The notes under the pieces are model-generated. The model was not told the DNA's origin. It worked only from the letters and a program-made list of their open reading frames with translations, and searched no databases. DNA of 64,000 bases from Chlorops oryzae. Taxonomy: Eukaryota; Arthropoda; Insecta; Diptera; Chloropidae. Location of the stretch: NCBI GenBank assembly GCA_020466095.1, contig CM035807.1, positions 48,845,004 to 48,909,003 of the forward strand, written 5' to 3'. Every line of letters begins with the position of its first letter. The stretch's first letter is position 1. Below are positions 12,120-23,158 of this stretch, piece by piece. The position numbers were made by a program, and so were the translations under genes.

Positions 12120-12965
12120 ACTTAAGGTTAAAATTTGGCCATGACCACCATTCGCGAAATTCGCGAAAATTTGATTTTCACTATTTTGAATTGAGTATTT
12201 CGCAGCTAAAGAAAATGTCCTCTAAAGGTTAAAATTTGATCAAGACCACCAACCGCGAAATTCGCGAAAATTTGATTTTCACAGTTTTGAATTGAGTATT
12301 TCGCAGCTAAAGAAAATGTCCCCTAAGGGTTAAAATTTGATCAAGACCATCATTCGCGAAATTCACAAAAATTTGATTTTCACTAGTTTGAATTGAGTAT
12401 TTCGCAGCTAGACAAAATGTCTTCTAACGGTTAAAATTTGATCAAGATCACCATCCGCGAAATTCGCGAAAATTTGATTTTCACAGTTTTGAATTAAGTA
12501 TTTCGCAGCTAAAGAAAATGTCCTCTAAGGGTTAAAATTTGATCAAGACCACCATCCGCGAAATTCGCGAAAATTTGATTTTCACAGTTTTGAATTGAGT
12601 TAAAGAAAATGGCCTCTAAGGGTTAAAATTTGATCAAGACCACCATTCGCGAAATTCGCAAAAATTTGATTTTCACTATTTTGAATTGAGTATTTCGCTG
12701 CTAGACAAAATTACCTCTAACGGTTAAAATTTGACCATGACCACAATTCGCGAAATTTGCAAAAATTTGATTTTCATAATTTTGAATTGAGTATTTCGCA
12801 GCTAAACAAAATGTCCTCTAAGGGTTAAAATTTGATCAAGACCACCATTCGCGAAATTCGCAAAAATTTGATTTTCACTATTTTGAATTGAGTATTTCGC
12901 AGCTAAACAAAATGTCCTCTAACGGTTAAAATTTGACCATGACCACCATTCCCGAAAATTTTCTG
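12120..12965 (+). repeat. About 100-bp tandem repeats of family A (A4)
   Basis: Around eight units, one of them shortened near 12600 where the GTATTTCGCAGC block is lost. The unit order and variants differ from A1 and A3, so this is an independent array. Confidence 0.9.
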
Positions 12966-13275
12966 CTTAATAATAATCTCGAGTTTCAGAAGCTAAAGCG
13001 AAGTACAGATAAGGTGTAAATAGATATCCAAGCTAGAACAACGAAAACGCAGGAAGTTTTGTTAAGGTAATGTTTTAACATATTTCAGGCTGAGGAAAAG
13101 GTATGTGTGCAATCGGCTTAGCCGATGTAAACTTCTTTACTTGTTTTTTTTTTTTTTTGAATTTATGAAAGTAGAAAAACTCCAACAAAAAAAAATTTTT
13201 TTTTTTTTTACCTCATTGGAGTGACCGCGTTATACGCGTCTTGCCACTTCCAATGTAAATTGAAGTTGCAAGGTG

Positions 13276-13551
13276 CTATTCAGCACTCTTGGTTTTCAGC
13301 TGCTCTTCCAATCGTCCTATCTTCTTCCAAGCCTGCCTGATGAGGGTTGCACGTTGTCTATGAAATTTATTTTTGGCACCTCCTCTTCTTTTTGGACGTT
13401 TATGGTGGGGTATAGTTGTCAATTTGGCTTCCTTTTCTTCAGATTCCTTTTTGGATTTCTCTAATTGTCTTGCCTGATATTCCTTGATGCTGAGAGGACG
13501 GGGGCCGGCTGTAGGGTCGTCTATTAATGCCTCAGTTAATGTTGGTTTCAT
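13276..13551 (-). CDS. Element I small basic leader protein
   Basis: A 91-residue, Lys/Arg-rich product. It shares blocks TAGPRPLSIKEYQARQL and RPKRRGGAKNK with the element II leader ORF (42230-42511: TAGPRPISIREYQARQL, TPKRRGGEKNR), ending in a run of hydrophobic and basic residues. Its position between the primer site and the membrane-protein/gag ORFs is the same in both elements. Conservation across two diverged elements supports real coding. The charge suggests nucleic-acid binding, but that is inference. Confidence 0.6.
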   Translation of the reverse strand: MKPTLTEALIDDPTAGPRPLSIKEYQARQLEKSKKESEEKEAKLTTIPHHKRPKRRGGAKNKFHRQRATLIRQAWKKIGRLEEQLKTKSAE

Positions 13552-13599
13552 GCTATTGTACGAGTCATCAAAGCTCTCAGTAGCTATTCCTTTTCTTCA

Positions 13600-13866
13600 G
13601 AGCCACAGCGATAATTTTTAGATTTTGCCATTAGGATTTGATGATTTTCTTGAGCTTTTTAGCGACTAGCTCTGGTGATTAGCTCAGCTTAGCCCGTAAG
13701 GATATAATGGCAATCCTTCAGCGGCTAGCTTTGGTAATATTCTAAGCTCAGTCCGTAAGGATATGATAGGTGATAATGATAGTGTGAGCAAAGCCCGTAA
13801 GGATAAAGACAATCCTTCGGCGGCTAGCTTACTATTTTTCAAAAAATATTCAACTTTTTGTTTTAA
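13600..13866 (-). repeat. Leader with imperfect direct repeats
   Basis: About 270 bp between the basic ORF and the primer site, containing three imperfect copies of a block with CCCGTAAGGATA and CAATCCTTCGGCGGCTAGCTT (near 13690, 13755 and 13795). These may be structured leader or packaging repeats; no convincing gene is seen. Confidence 0.6.
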
Positions 13867-13881
13867 CTGGCAGGATCGCCA
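13867..13881 (-). other. Element I primer binding site (tRNA-Arg type)
   Basis: The plus-strand sequence CTGGCAGGATCGCCA would equal the 3' end of an insect tRNA-Arg including CCA. Its complement is the minus-strand primer binding site, directly next to the LTR at 13882. tRNA-Arg priming is typical of the mdg1/412 lineage. Confidence 0.75.
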
Positions 13882-14357
13882 TGAGGTCAAAACAGGTTGA
13901 GTAGTAAGTTCTGACTGATTTCTTTATTCAAAATGTTTCGTTTTTATACTATTTTGGATGTTTACAAAAATGCTTAAATAAAGGTTTCTTAAACAAAATA
14001 ACTTACGTCTGCAATATTCAAAGCAAGGGAAATTCGGCGATAAATGAACATATCGATTTTCATGCAAAAGTGGTCAATGAATCTAACCGCACCAAATGCA
14101 TCGAAGTATTGTTTATTGAATCAACAAGTGCATTCCAAACGCTATGCACTTTTGGGGTTCAGTGACTTAAAATTGTACTGTGCTTATGGCGATCATAAGA
14201 CTTGTGCGAAGCGCAATGAACCAAGTTGGAAATATGATGCGCCGCGTGAGCTTCGGCATTCTGAGTACATTTGTTTATTATGCTTTTGCGCCGCGTGAGG
14301 TTCGGCGACTTCAGTGCGTTTGTTCATTATGCTTTGATATGTCATTCGTTCACCACA
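13882..14357 (-). repeat. Element I 5' LTR (outer edge uncertain)
   Basis: The inner edge is fixed by the primer site. On the minus strand the LTR ends CCTCA next to it. The outer edge at CACCACA (14357) is a guess from the TG...CA rule and the length expected for this lineage. The matching 3' LTR is outside the window. It contains AATAAA-like sequences on the minus strand and two near-repeats of a block with GCCGCGTGAG...TTCGG (about 14240-14340). Confidence 0.5.
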
Positions 14358-14619
14358 ATATTTAAATAATCTCTGTTATATAAGTTAAATAACTTTTATA
14401 TAATATTCATATGACGTCCCAGGAAGTAATCTCTAACAACTTTGAAATAATTTCGGCATGAACTGGTTTTCATTAATTAAAAAGCTTTCATCCACAAAAT
14501 GATTTCTTACAAGTTTTATCATGTGAGGGACGACTGCAAATACGAACACTTTTTCTCCGTTGAACAAAAACCTATATAAAAAAATTTAACGATATATATA
14601 ATTTATATTTAAAAATAAT
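14358..14619. other. Unassigned AT-rich stretch
   Basis: No open frame or clear repeat is seen. It lies between the element I LTR and the P-like transposase relic and may hold the end of either. Confidence 0.4.
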
Positions 14620-15767
14620 TAAATGACCATGGCTTTTCTGCTGTAACTTGCAATTCATTAAACAGAGCTCTGTTACCACCCCCTAGGTCACATGTAATAG
14701 CACCAACAGTGTAACCTCACGAATTAAGCTCAGACAACATGTTGATTGGAGGTCATCCTACAATCAAAGTTGTAAAAAAATGGCTGTTTCCATTTTGTAA
14801 TTAAGCCTTAAAATATAAAATATTAGTTTAATAATTTGAATTCTTTATGTCTGTGTGTGCAAACCTCTTATCATGGCCACCTGTTTATAGCTTACTGGGG
14901 CTAATGTTGTATCGGAACTCCTATCATAACAGTACGTTTTTCGAATTTTTGCCTCGTCGAAACTAAAAATACATATTTTATCAGTTTCTGTCATATGTGT
15001 TGAAGCGGAAAGGAGTTTGAATACTGGATCTAACAAGCCGGGAGTGATGTCAACTTTTTTAGCCAAAGTACGTACATCAGGCAAGGCAAATCGTTTTCTA
15101 TACAGCAACTTATAAAGCTTGGCGCTTGCAGCGTATAAAGTAATGGCTTGGGTTATGTCTTCTTCGGTCCACTTTGTGCGGCTGATACCTGCTTTAAGCT
15201 TCTTTATCTGGCCCTTGGTAAATATACCTACAAGCTTCTCTTCCAAGTTGTTTAAAACGTATTTGGCCTTGGTTAAACGATTTTGCATGGCCTCCAAATA
15301 ATATTCAAAAATTTTTGCTTACTTTTGTCTTTTTTCCTCTAAAGATCTTAGTTAAGTTGCATGTTTTTTTAAAGTTTTCTGAAGCTCTGCATTGTCCTTA
15401 AGAAGGCGCTCTCTGCAAGTGAAAATAATTTTTGTAATCAGAAGTATTTGAATAATCGTATATATTCACATACATTTCCTTTTTAAAGAATTCCGCGTCA
15501 ATATTTTCATCATTTGTGTTTAAAAGATGACAAACATTTTCATCCTGGCACTCCAATAGCACTTCGGGGTTTTCAAATTGACAATCTGTAGCACTGCAGC
15601 CTCTTTAGGCTGCGCCAGTGATTCATTTGCAACATCTAAGACAGTTGTAAAGTGAAGGAGTTTTGATTTTCAATTTCAATATATACTTTTACCGTCAAGT
15701 AAATCGTGTTCTTGAAGAAGCATTTGAACAATTTTTTTGTAAAGTTGCTTAGAATTTTTCGTAGCTT
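14620..15767 (-). pseudogene. P-element/THAP9-like transposase relic with exon structure
   Basis: The open part (14845-15297) shows the P-type helical region with LPDVRTLAKKVDITPG, followed by CIFSFDEAKI, the strand with the first catalytic Asp of the RNase H-like fold, and VAMIRGL. Below 14845, after frameshifts, a CDLGGGNRAL block matches the second catalytic region of this family. Upstream, exon-like pieces are visible. One encodes a leucine-zipper-like stretch (LLKDNAELQKTLKKH) and is bounded by an acceptor TTTCACTTGCAG (about 15418) and a donor GTAAGC (about 15323). Another contains CQFENPEVLLECQDENV (about 15500-15590). The C-terminal half is missing. It was probably a DNA-cutting transposase and is now dead. 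Confidence 0.75.
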
Positions 15768-15769
15768 AT

Positions 15770-16553
15770 GATTTTTGTATACTCCCTATCAAGTTTTTTT
15801 CGTCCATACAAATTGACCCACTCTAATATTATATATATTCTTGATCAGGATCAAAAACTAAATCGATTTAAACATGTGAGTCTGTCCGTCTTTCCGGCCG
15901 TCCGTCCGTCTGTCTGTCTGTCCGTCTGTGGTCGGATCTCCTCCGAAACGGCTGGACCAACCAAGTCAAAACTTAGCATACACGTATATCTGGATCCCAA
16001 TATGATCCTTAGTAGAAATGGGAGACATCGGCATACTGCCACGCCCACAAATGAATTTAATGTGTTTTCAGTAAAATGCTTGTAACTTGCGAACCACTCA
16101 ACATATTTCATCGATAGTTGGTGTACTGGTAAACTAGGAAACCAATATATCGCGTCATAAAATGGACGCCGTCCTCCTCGAGCCACGCTCACAAATAAGC
16201 CCACTAATAAGGGTTTATCGTAACTTGTGACGTAAAAGGCGCAGAAGCTTCAAACTCGCAACAAAGTTTGACCCAGGCGAATTAAAGGTGTAGGAAAAAT
16301 AAATTTATGTGGCCCGCCCACTGCCACGCCCACAAATGGAGATTTTTTGTAACTTCCGAAGTAAAAGGCGTAGAAGCTTCAAATTCGCAACATAGGTTGA
16401 CCAAGGCAAATGAAAGGTGCAGGAAAAAAATGTATAATATGTGGCCTGCCCATTGCCTCGCCCAAAAATTAAGATTTTTCTTGACATAGTGCACCAATAA
16501 TGTCGGGACGCTGGGTATTTCAAAGTCGGACTTGACCGACCTTAGCTTTTTTA
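15770..16553 (+). mobile_element. Family B Helitron-like element, copy B1 (degenerate)
   Basis: Carries a GTCC/GTCT-rich tract (about 15880-15930), GGTCGGATCTCCTCCGAAAC, about two 128-bp-type repeats with GCCACGCCCACAAAT, and the 3' end GGGACGCTGGGTATTTC plus a hairpin. The end has decayed to TTAATTGTTT, and the 5' terminus is diverged or lost, so its start is uncertain. Confidence 0.7.
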
Positions 16554-16948
16554 ATTGTTTTATATCTACTTTATTATCAACCTGCAGGACTTTTATAAAC
16601 CTATTGGCAAAATAGTTAATGATAAGTTATCTTTTTCGCAACTGACTAGAAATCGTTTAGAAAGTCATCTTGACATCAAGTTAATGCAATATAGGAAATT
16701 TCTAAAATTTAACTCTATCCCAACTACATCAAAACTGACCAGAAATCGTTTGAATTGCAGTCAAATGTAGTTTAATACTTAAACCGAAACTGTACTGAAA
16801 AGTCAACCAATCCGTAAAAATTGCTTTGATGAGACCCCAGACGGCAGTTCGAAATATACGTCAGCCAAAATAGTCGCCAGTGGTTTTCTTTTTAATGCCT
16901 TCGCTTGAAAAACATTTTCAAATTCATAAATTCATTATTGTTCTTCTA
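16554..16948. repeat. Unclassified sequence with an internal direct repeat
   Basis: No gene seen. CTGACTAGAAATCGTTT (about 16643) recurs as CTGACCAGAAATCGTTT (about 16737), 94 bp apart. This may be part of an older element. Confidence 0.4.
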
Positions 16949-17310
16949 CACTCAAAATAAAATTGCGTAAATAGAACGAAAACTTGCGTATATTGTACGA
17001 AATTTTTTGTAGTTTTGAGCCACGAAACGCTTCGTACATCGAACGAAACAGTTTTCGTACATAGTACGAAAATATGAGAGCTGAGACAATTTGTTTATTG
17101 TACGAATACATTCGTAGTATTTACCAAGGAGTTTCGTACATACAAAAAAAAAAAATTGTTTCTCGGTTTACGAAGTTTTCGTACAAAATACGAACGCATT
17201 CGTATTTGTTAGGAAAGTAATTTCGTTGTATTTACGATTATTTCGTTAAATGCACGAATGCTTGCAAACGTCTTACACTGTAAAAAAAAAGATTGAGTTT
17301 ATACAACTTT

Positions 17311-17521
17311 TTATTTTTTATTTGTAGTGTAATTATAATATATACTTGATTTATTGTACAAAGAACTTATTGAAGTATTGCTTGAACTGGGTGCCTTGGC
17401 CACTGTGGAATAAAACAAAAGTTTTGATAAAAAAATGTAAATTTTAATGTTAGTGAAAAAACTGAGGCTTACATTTAATTTGGTTGAGCAATACATCTAT
17501 TCCTGGTCTGGGTTTCGCCAT
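17311..17521 (-). CDS. Candidate two-exon small gene in the TACGAA element
   Basis: An ATG at 17519-17521 opens MAKPRPGIDVLLNQIK. A donor GTAAGCC (17472) and an acceptor TATTCCACAG (17403) bound a 70-nt intron that contains CACTAAC, a plausible branch site. Splicing leads into LAKAPSSSNTSISSLYNKS and on toward a Lys-rich end near 17311. The product is short and low-complexity and the family is unknown. The intron signals are good, but without homologues this may be chance. Confidence 0.35.
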
Positions 17522-17661
17522 GCTCGGTAAATTATGGAAACACTTAATTATGAATGAACGTGTCACTGTTATTAAAAATGCACACTTAATATTTTTCTTA
17601 TTAATGCTTTTTGCATGCGTTGTTGTCAACGGCTCACTTTCGACTGACTAATTTTATAAGA

Positions 17662-18172
17662 GGGCAAGGCCACGTGAAGCGGTCCTAGTGGTCTTCAGAT
17701 TTCCAAATTTGATCCTCATATCGAAAGTATATGTCAAGACATAAAGAACTGCATACCTAGTTTGTTGTAATTCCTTCGCATATTGTTGTTGCAGCATAAG
17801 AAATCTTGGAAATTTTGTAATTTTTTGAATTTAGTGCCTATTTGAAATAATCATAACTCAGAGACTATAGAAGATATCGATGCAATTTTTTTTTGTTTAT
17901 ATCAAGAAGATATGAAATTTTTTTTCGCAATAACTAAAAAAAATTTACACTGAAAATAAAAGGCCTATTTATGACATTTTCTTAAACAATATAAATTTTC
18001 AAATTGTTCTCAATCAATGGTAATCATAAATCGCCACTTATAAGGTGGGTAATTTAATTATCTTTCATGAACTGTAATAAAAAATTTGTATATTCATATA
18101 GTTTCGGAGTTATGACCGTTATTGTGATGACATCTCTTAAAATTTATAAGAAAATTCTAGGAAAAATATCAA
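17662..18172 (+). repeat. Left terminal inverted repeat of the long-TIR transposon
   Basis: Pairs with 20291-20795 over about 500 bp. The inner edge is blurred by a 14-bp difference near 18145. Confidence 0.85.
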
Positions 18173-18296
18173 AAATTCGCTACACAATCATTATCCACTA
18201 GCATTATTTGCAAAAAAATTTTTAAGTAGGCTGTTTCGCGTGAAAAAATGGAAATTACTTCATTCTCAGAAAATACGTTGAAGCCATATCAGTAAA

Positions 18297-20091
18297 ATGG
18301 GTAAAGTTAATACGTGTTGCAATCCTCTTCAAAAAAGGATCCACAACTGCGTGCGGAAAAATCTCTATTTAATTACTGGGAATTGGAGCCGTTTGTTTGA
18401 AGATTTATGTTTGCAATTCCTGCAGGACAGCAGTTTATAAAAAATCCTTGGAGGCTGATTTAAATGTAGCTGATAATGACACGTCATAAATAGTTTCATT
18501 TGATTTAGGAGAGCCCGAGGACAAAATCAAGGTTTCAAATATATTTGAACGAAGCTTAAAAAGGTCATTATGCCTAGCGAAAACCTTCCGTGCTAAGGCG
18601 CAAGTTTTGTCTATTTTGCCGAAAAGTTGGAGTAAATATAAAATTAACAAAACTTTTAACGTCTCAAAACGCCTAGCAAAACGCTCAAAAGAAGTAAAAA
18701 CAAACATGGAATTATTCTTCCTTCCAACGAAAAGGATTGGTAGAAAAATCTTACGGACAACAATGGAATTTGTTCAAAAATTTTATTTGTCCGATGAAAT
18801 AAGCAGGATAATGCCTGGAAGGAAGGATACTCTTTCAATCAAAACTATAAATGGACGTGTCCTTGCCCAAAAGCGGCTTTTGTTGTTCAATTTAAAAACA
18901 ATATTTCAAAAATTCAAGTTAGAGTACCCTCAAATACAGATTGGACTGTCGAAGTTCAAAAATCTGCGCCCTCGCCAGTGTGTTTATGCAGGACAAAGCG
19001 GTACACATATTGTTTGTGTATGCAAAATACACCAAAATGTACAACTTAAAATACAGGGGCTGCAAAATGCTTTCAAAGCCAAAAATGTAGCTTTTTATGA
19101 AAAGTCAGAGCAATTGTTGCAAAGCTCAGTCTGCCCAAACTCGTCGAGCCTCTGTTTTATCCTTAAATGTCAACAATGTCCCGGGGTTGAGTCAGTTATG
19201 CGAAATCTTAGTACGCGTTTACAAGAAGCAAATGTGGAACATGTTAAATTTAGTAACTGGTGTAACACTGATAGGTAAGCAATATTGTAGGTGCACTTGT
19301 ATATTATTAATGCAATCATTTTTAATTTCTTGCTACTACGATTTAGGTCGCTAATTGCGGAAAAATCGGAATCGTCCTCCTCTTTTTTAGTTGGCCTTAT
19401 GAATGATTTGAGAATTCTTATCACACACGACTTTTTGGCAAAGGCGCAAGCAAAGTTTTTTGGTGAAGCTAAGAAAGCGGTTGCAGATGGAGAGGTAATA
19501 GTTTGCTTAGACTTCGCAGAAAACTATGCGTTTACGATTCAAAACGCAATCCAATCATTTCATTGGGCGAATACACAAGCTACAGTACATCCATACGTAG
19601 TGTATTATCGAAGCCATGACGAAATCTGCCATCGGAATTTTGTAATTATTTCGGAAAAGTTGTCCCACGATGCACATAGTGTGCATTTATTTAACAAAAA
19701 ACTTGTTAACTACCTTAAAGCAAATTTTGGAGAGGATTCAGTAAAGAAAATAATTTATTTTTCAGACGGGGCAGGGTCCCAATACAAAAATAAATACAAT
19801 TTTTTTAATTTGGCTCAGCTAAAAAATGAAAGTAATATAGAATGCGAATGGAACTTTTTCGCAACGTCACACGGAAAAGGAGCATGTGATGGGTTAGGAG
19901 CTGTTGTGAAAAGACAAGCATTTAGAGTCAGTTTGCAACGTGCTGATAATAGCTTCATCAAATCACCTCATGACCTATTTGTTTGGGAAAAAGCTGGTTT
20001 TCCAATATTTATTTCGAATTTTGCACCATCAAAGAACATGAAGAAGATGAAAAGAATAATGCAACACGATTTTCCAATACCGTTACCATAA
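18297..20091 (+). pseudogene. Transposase of the long-TIR transposon, spliced, near-intact
   Basis: Starts MGKVNTCCNPLQK (18297). A frame change near 18425 and one stop (18487-18489) break the first part. It is open from there to a donor at 19275, then has a 72-nt intron (GTAAGC...TTTAG, 19275-19346), and is open again to 20091. The second exon has CLDFAENYAF, YFSDGAGSQYKNKYNF and FFATSHGKGACDGLGAVVKR. These look like the three blocks of a DDE/DDD nuclease, with Asp in the first two and a His-Gly-Lys/Asp region in the third. A Cys/His-rich stretch (CVCKIHQNV) lies before the intron. Each block is well kept. I recall similar uncharacterised proteins in animals but cannot name the superfamily. 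Confidence 0.7.
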
Positions 20092-20290
20092 AACAAACCA
20101 GAAATTTTCATCAATTCGTCCCCTTAAATGCACACGTCATTCGGTGCAAAATTTTTTCAGCAAGCTCTGAATATGTGGATAGCCGAATTCAAAAATCTTA
20201 ATTTTAACAAAACTGCTTTAAAGACTTTTATAAATAAAAAAAAACAATTAATTAAAACAAAAACCACTAATAATCCCAAGTGTTTTTTGT

Positions 20291-20795
20291 GTTTGCGCTT
20301 ACTTTTTCCTAGAATTTTCAGAGATGTCATCACAATAACGGTCATAACTCCGAAACTACATGAATATACAAATTTTTTATTACAGTTCATGAAAGATAAT
20401 TAAATTACCCACCTTATAAGTGGCGATTTATGATTACCATTGATTGAGAACAATTTGAAAATTTATATTGTTTAAGAAAATGTCATAAATAGGCCTTTTA
20501 TTTTCAGTGTAAATTTTTTTTAGTTATTGCGAAAAAAAATTTCATATCTTCTTGATATAAACAAAAAAAAATTGCATCGATATCTTCTATAGTCTCTGAG
20601 TTATGATTATTTCAAATAGGCACTAAATTCAAAAAATTACAAAATTTCCAAGATTTCTTATGCTGCAACAACAATATGCGAAGGAATTACAACAAACTAG
20701 GTATGCAGTTCTTTATGTCTTGACATATACTTTCGATATGAGGATCAAATTTGGAAATCTGAAGACCACTAGGACCGCTTCACGTGGCCTTGCCC
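20291..20795 (-). repeat. Right terminal inverted repeat of the long-TIR transposon
   Basis: The complement of 17662-18172. It begins right after the transposase 3' end. Confidence 0.85.
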
Positions 20796-21145
20796 AAGAC
20801 TCAAGATGATGAAATAATAAACTACAAATGATTTCGTATATCTTACGAAATCATTCGTGCATTATACGAATGCAAAAATTGACTTGCCTACATTCGTGAT
20901 ATTTACGAAACGGTTTCGTACATTGTCATCGTACATCAATGAACGAAAAAATTGCACTAATTTACCTTACGAAAGAAACTTCGTTGAATTTACGAATGAT
21001 TCGTAGAAACAGATTTTTATGGAATTTTTGATCAAGAAAATTTCGTATTATGAACGAAAATTTCGTACATTAAACGAAAATCTTTCGTAAACCGAACTAC
21101 GAAAATTTTTTCGTAGTGTTTTTACTAAATTTTATTTTCTGTGTA

Positions 21146-21713
21146 CCGAAAACCTTTGTTGCAGAAAAAAAAAAAAAAAAAATTCAGCTCATATATCTTT
21201 CACAGTTAAAAATTGAAATCACACCTCTTTCTGAATTCATTTTGTTTTTGTAAATGGTTAAATATATTTTTTTTAATTTGTAAAAAACTTTGTTTTGCTC
21301 GGTGTTATTAAAATTTTCAAATAATAACACGAAATAAAAGTTTTAAACTATTTCGTTGAAAAACCAAAAAATATAAAAAAAATTTTCAATAATTTTAATG
21401 AAAGAAGTTTTTTACTGAACATTTTGTAAATAATTTAAATCAGAGACATAACAGTTATAAGAAATAAGGAAAAAAATTGGACTATAACTATTAAAGTTTG
21501 TATTAAAAAAAATTCATTTTAAGATAACAGTTTCAAACAATGAAAATATATTTAATTTTTCTGTAACAGTTATTGAAGAAAATTTTTTTTTTCCGTTGCT
21601 CATAATTTTTATCGTTCGATAAATATTTTTTACGTTGCCTCATAACAATTATGAATGAGAAAAATTTTTTCCCGTTGCTTATAACATTTATTTTTCAATA
21701 AATTGTTTTTACG
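21146..21713. repeat. AT-rich repetitive stretch, probably a decayed DNA element
   Basis: No gene. Several imperfect copies of a block with CCGTTGCTCATAA or CGTTGCCTCATAA and AATGAGAAAAATTTTTT occur (21590-21715). The hAT-type element at 24564-26019 contains similar text (CTCATTCATAATAGTTAT near 25876), so this may be a related fragment. Confidence 0.4.
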
Positions 21714-21761
21714 TTGCGACGCCATCTATGTTTCAGACCTGGGACTTATCAGCCAACCTGT
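21714..21761 (-). mobile_element. Mariner terminal fragment
   Basis: Matches the right end of the mariner at 34425-35698 (GACGCCATCTATG, then GGGACTTATCAGCCAACC and CTGT), followed by TA at 21762-21763. It interrupts the LINE ORF2 reading frame at that TA. The rest of the mariner is missing on the left. Confidence 0.75.
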
Positions 21762-21839
21762 TACGTCCATATTGGTTTTATAACTTGGTTGTATAGAAGG
21801 ATTTTATATTCAAGTTTTAAAGGAGAGCGGTTATTTATT

Positions 21840-23040
21840 AACTAGTGCAGGCTGTTGGCTTTAAGCTTCATTTGGGTTCTCTTGGCTTCAATATGCTTAC
21901 GCCATGTCAGTCTTTTGTCCAAATGAATACCGAGATATGTGACTTCCTCACATTGTGGGATGCGTACATTATTAAGGAAACTGTCGGGAGAAGCTTTTCT
22001 ATTGAGCGTGAAATTAATGTGTTCACATTTAGGCTCATTGAGTTTGATTCGCTATTTAGATAACCAGCTTTGGATTTCGCTCAAGTGATCTTGGAGCTGA
22101 GAAGTTGCGATACTTATGTCCTTGTGCCGACTAAGTACCGCTGTGTCATCAGCAAATGTTGAAAACAATATTCTGTCGTTATTTGGAATATCTGCTCTGT
22201 ATACAAGGGAAAGAAAAGGCCCAACAACACTCCCTTGGGGGACTCCCGCGTTTATTTGAAAGGTTTTTGTAATAAATGAGTTATGTCTTACTTGAAACGT
22301 TCTATGTTTTAAGTATGACTCAAAGATCGCGTGAAATTTAAAGGGAAGTAATCTTCTGATTTTGTATAACAGTCCGTCATGCCAAACATTATCGAACGCT
22401 TGTTGCACATCAAGGAATACTGCAGAGCAGTACTCCCGATTTTCATAGGCAAGTCTTATTTCATTTGTAATCCGATTTACCTGTTCAATAGTACCGTGTT
22501 GTTTTCTAAACCCGAATTGATGTGGAGGGATAATGTTCTGCTCTTACAGGAAAGGAGCTAATTTAGCTATGAGCACATTTTAGAATAATTTTGAGAGACA
22601 AGGCAGGAGGCTAGTTGGTCTATAAGAGGATGTTTGGGTAGGATCTTTTCCTGGCTTAGGCACCATTTTAATAACCGACCGTTTCCAATCTTTTGGGAAG
22701 TAGCTGAGTTCAATAATTGCATTAAATAAGACTGGTAAAAACTGTACTGCTACGGATGCTATATTTTTTAACATTTTTGGAGTGACATGATCATGTCCCG
22801 GGGCTTTTTTTGCAAACAAGTTAATTTTTTTTATGAAACTGGCAATTTCTCTTGAACTGATTTGTATAGAAATTCTACGAGTGTTTTCGGACAAAGTTGG
22901 GAGAATATGCTCAACATTGCTCGGATTCGGTTGGAATACTTTATTGAGGTGTAAAGCAAAAACCATAGCTTTCTCTTCATCTGAGCGCGCCCATCCACTA
23001 TTGAGACACCGAACGGGTGTTTCACTCTGTACTTAAGTGT
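21840..23040 (-). pseudogene. LINE ORF2: reverse transcriptase domain
   Basis: The RT of the LINE. Visible blocks in order are WARSDEEKAMVFALHL before the fingers, APGHDHVTPKMLK, YRPTSLLPCLSKLF, AVFLDVQQAFDNVWHDGLL with the first catalytic Asp, AGVPQGSVVGP, TFADDTAVL with the catalytic Asp pair, and TYLGIHLDKRLTW in the thumb side. A stop follows YRPTSLLPCLSKLF (about 22580), and the frame breaks again near 22052. The remaining C-terminal part reads as far as PIW next to the mariner end at 21761. Confidence 0.83.
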
Positions 23041-23158
23041 TCATAGGGCGGCTTGCCAATCACAAGGAGCTACGATTTGAGCCTCTGGGCATAAGGTTCT
23101 CGACAAAGTTGCGGGTCTTAGATTCTTTTTCCATATTTAAACTTGCTCTTAGCTTTTT

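Larger units (their letters stand above)
17662..20795 (+). mobile_element. DNA transposon with about 500-bp terminal inverted repeats, TSD AAGA
   Basis: The termini are GGGCAAGGCCACGTGAAG and its exact complement, flanked by AAGA at 17658-17661 and 20796-20799. The inverted arms (17662-about 18172 and about 20291-20795) are nearly identical apart from a short indel near 18145. Between them is a single spliced transposase gene. Long arms and a 4-bp duplication recall Sola elements, but the family is not established from sequence alone. The near-identity of the arms suggests a fairly recent insertion into the TACGAA element. Confidence 0.8.
16949..21143. mobile_element. Element with TACGAA-rich arms, interrupted by the long-TIR transposon
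   Basis: The ends match as inverted repeats: CACTCAAAATAAAATT at 16949, and the complement of the right end begins CACAGAAAATAAAAT at 21143. TA lies directly outside both ends (16947-16948 and 21144-21145) as a possible 2-bp target duplication. Both arms (about 16960-17275 and 20825-21125) are packed with TACGAA/TTCGTA hexamers, about two dozen exact copies. The middle holds a small candidate gene and the 3.1-kb insertion at 17662-20795. Superfamily unknown. Confidence 0.6.

Noticed and set aside
15846..16204. Open frames across family-B elements (also near 23.2-24.2 kb and 55.8-56.2 kb)
   Set aside because: They follow the 128-bp repeats and microsatellite, overlap on both strands and have no consistent product between copies.
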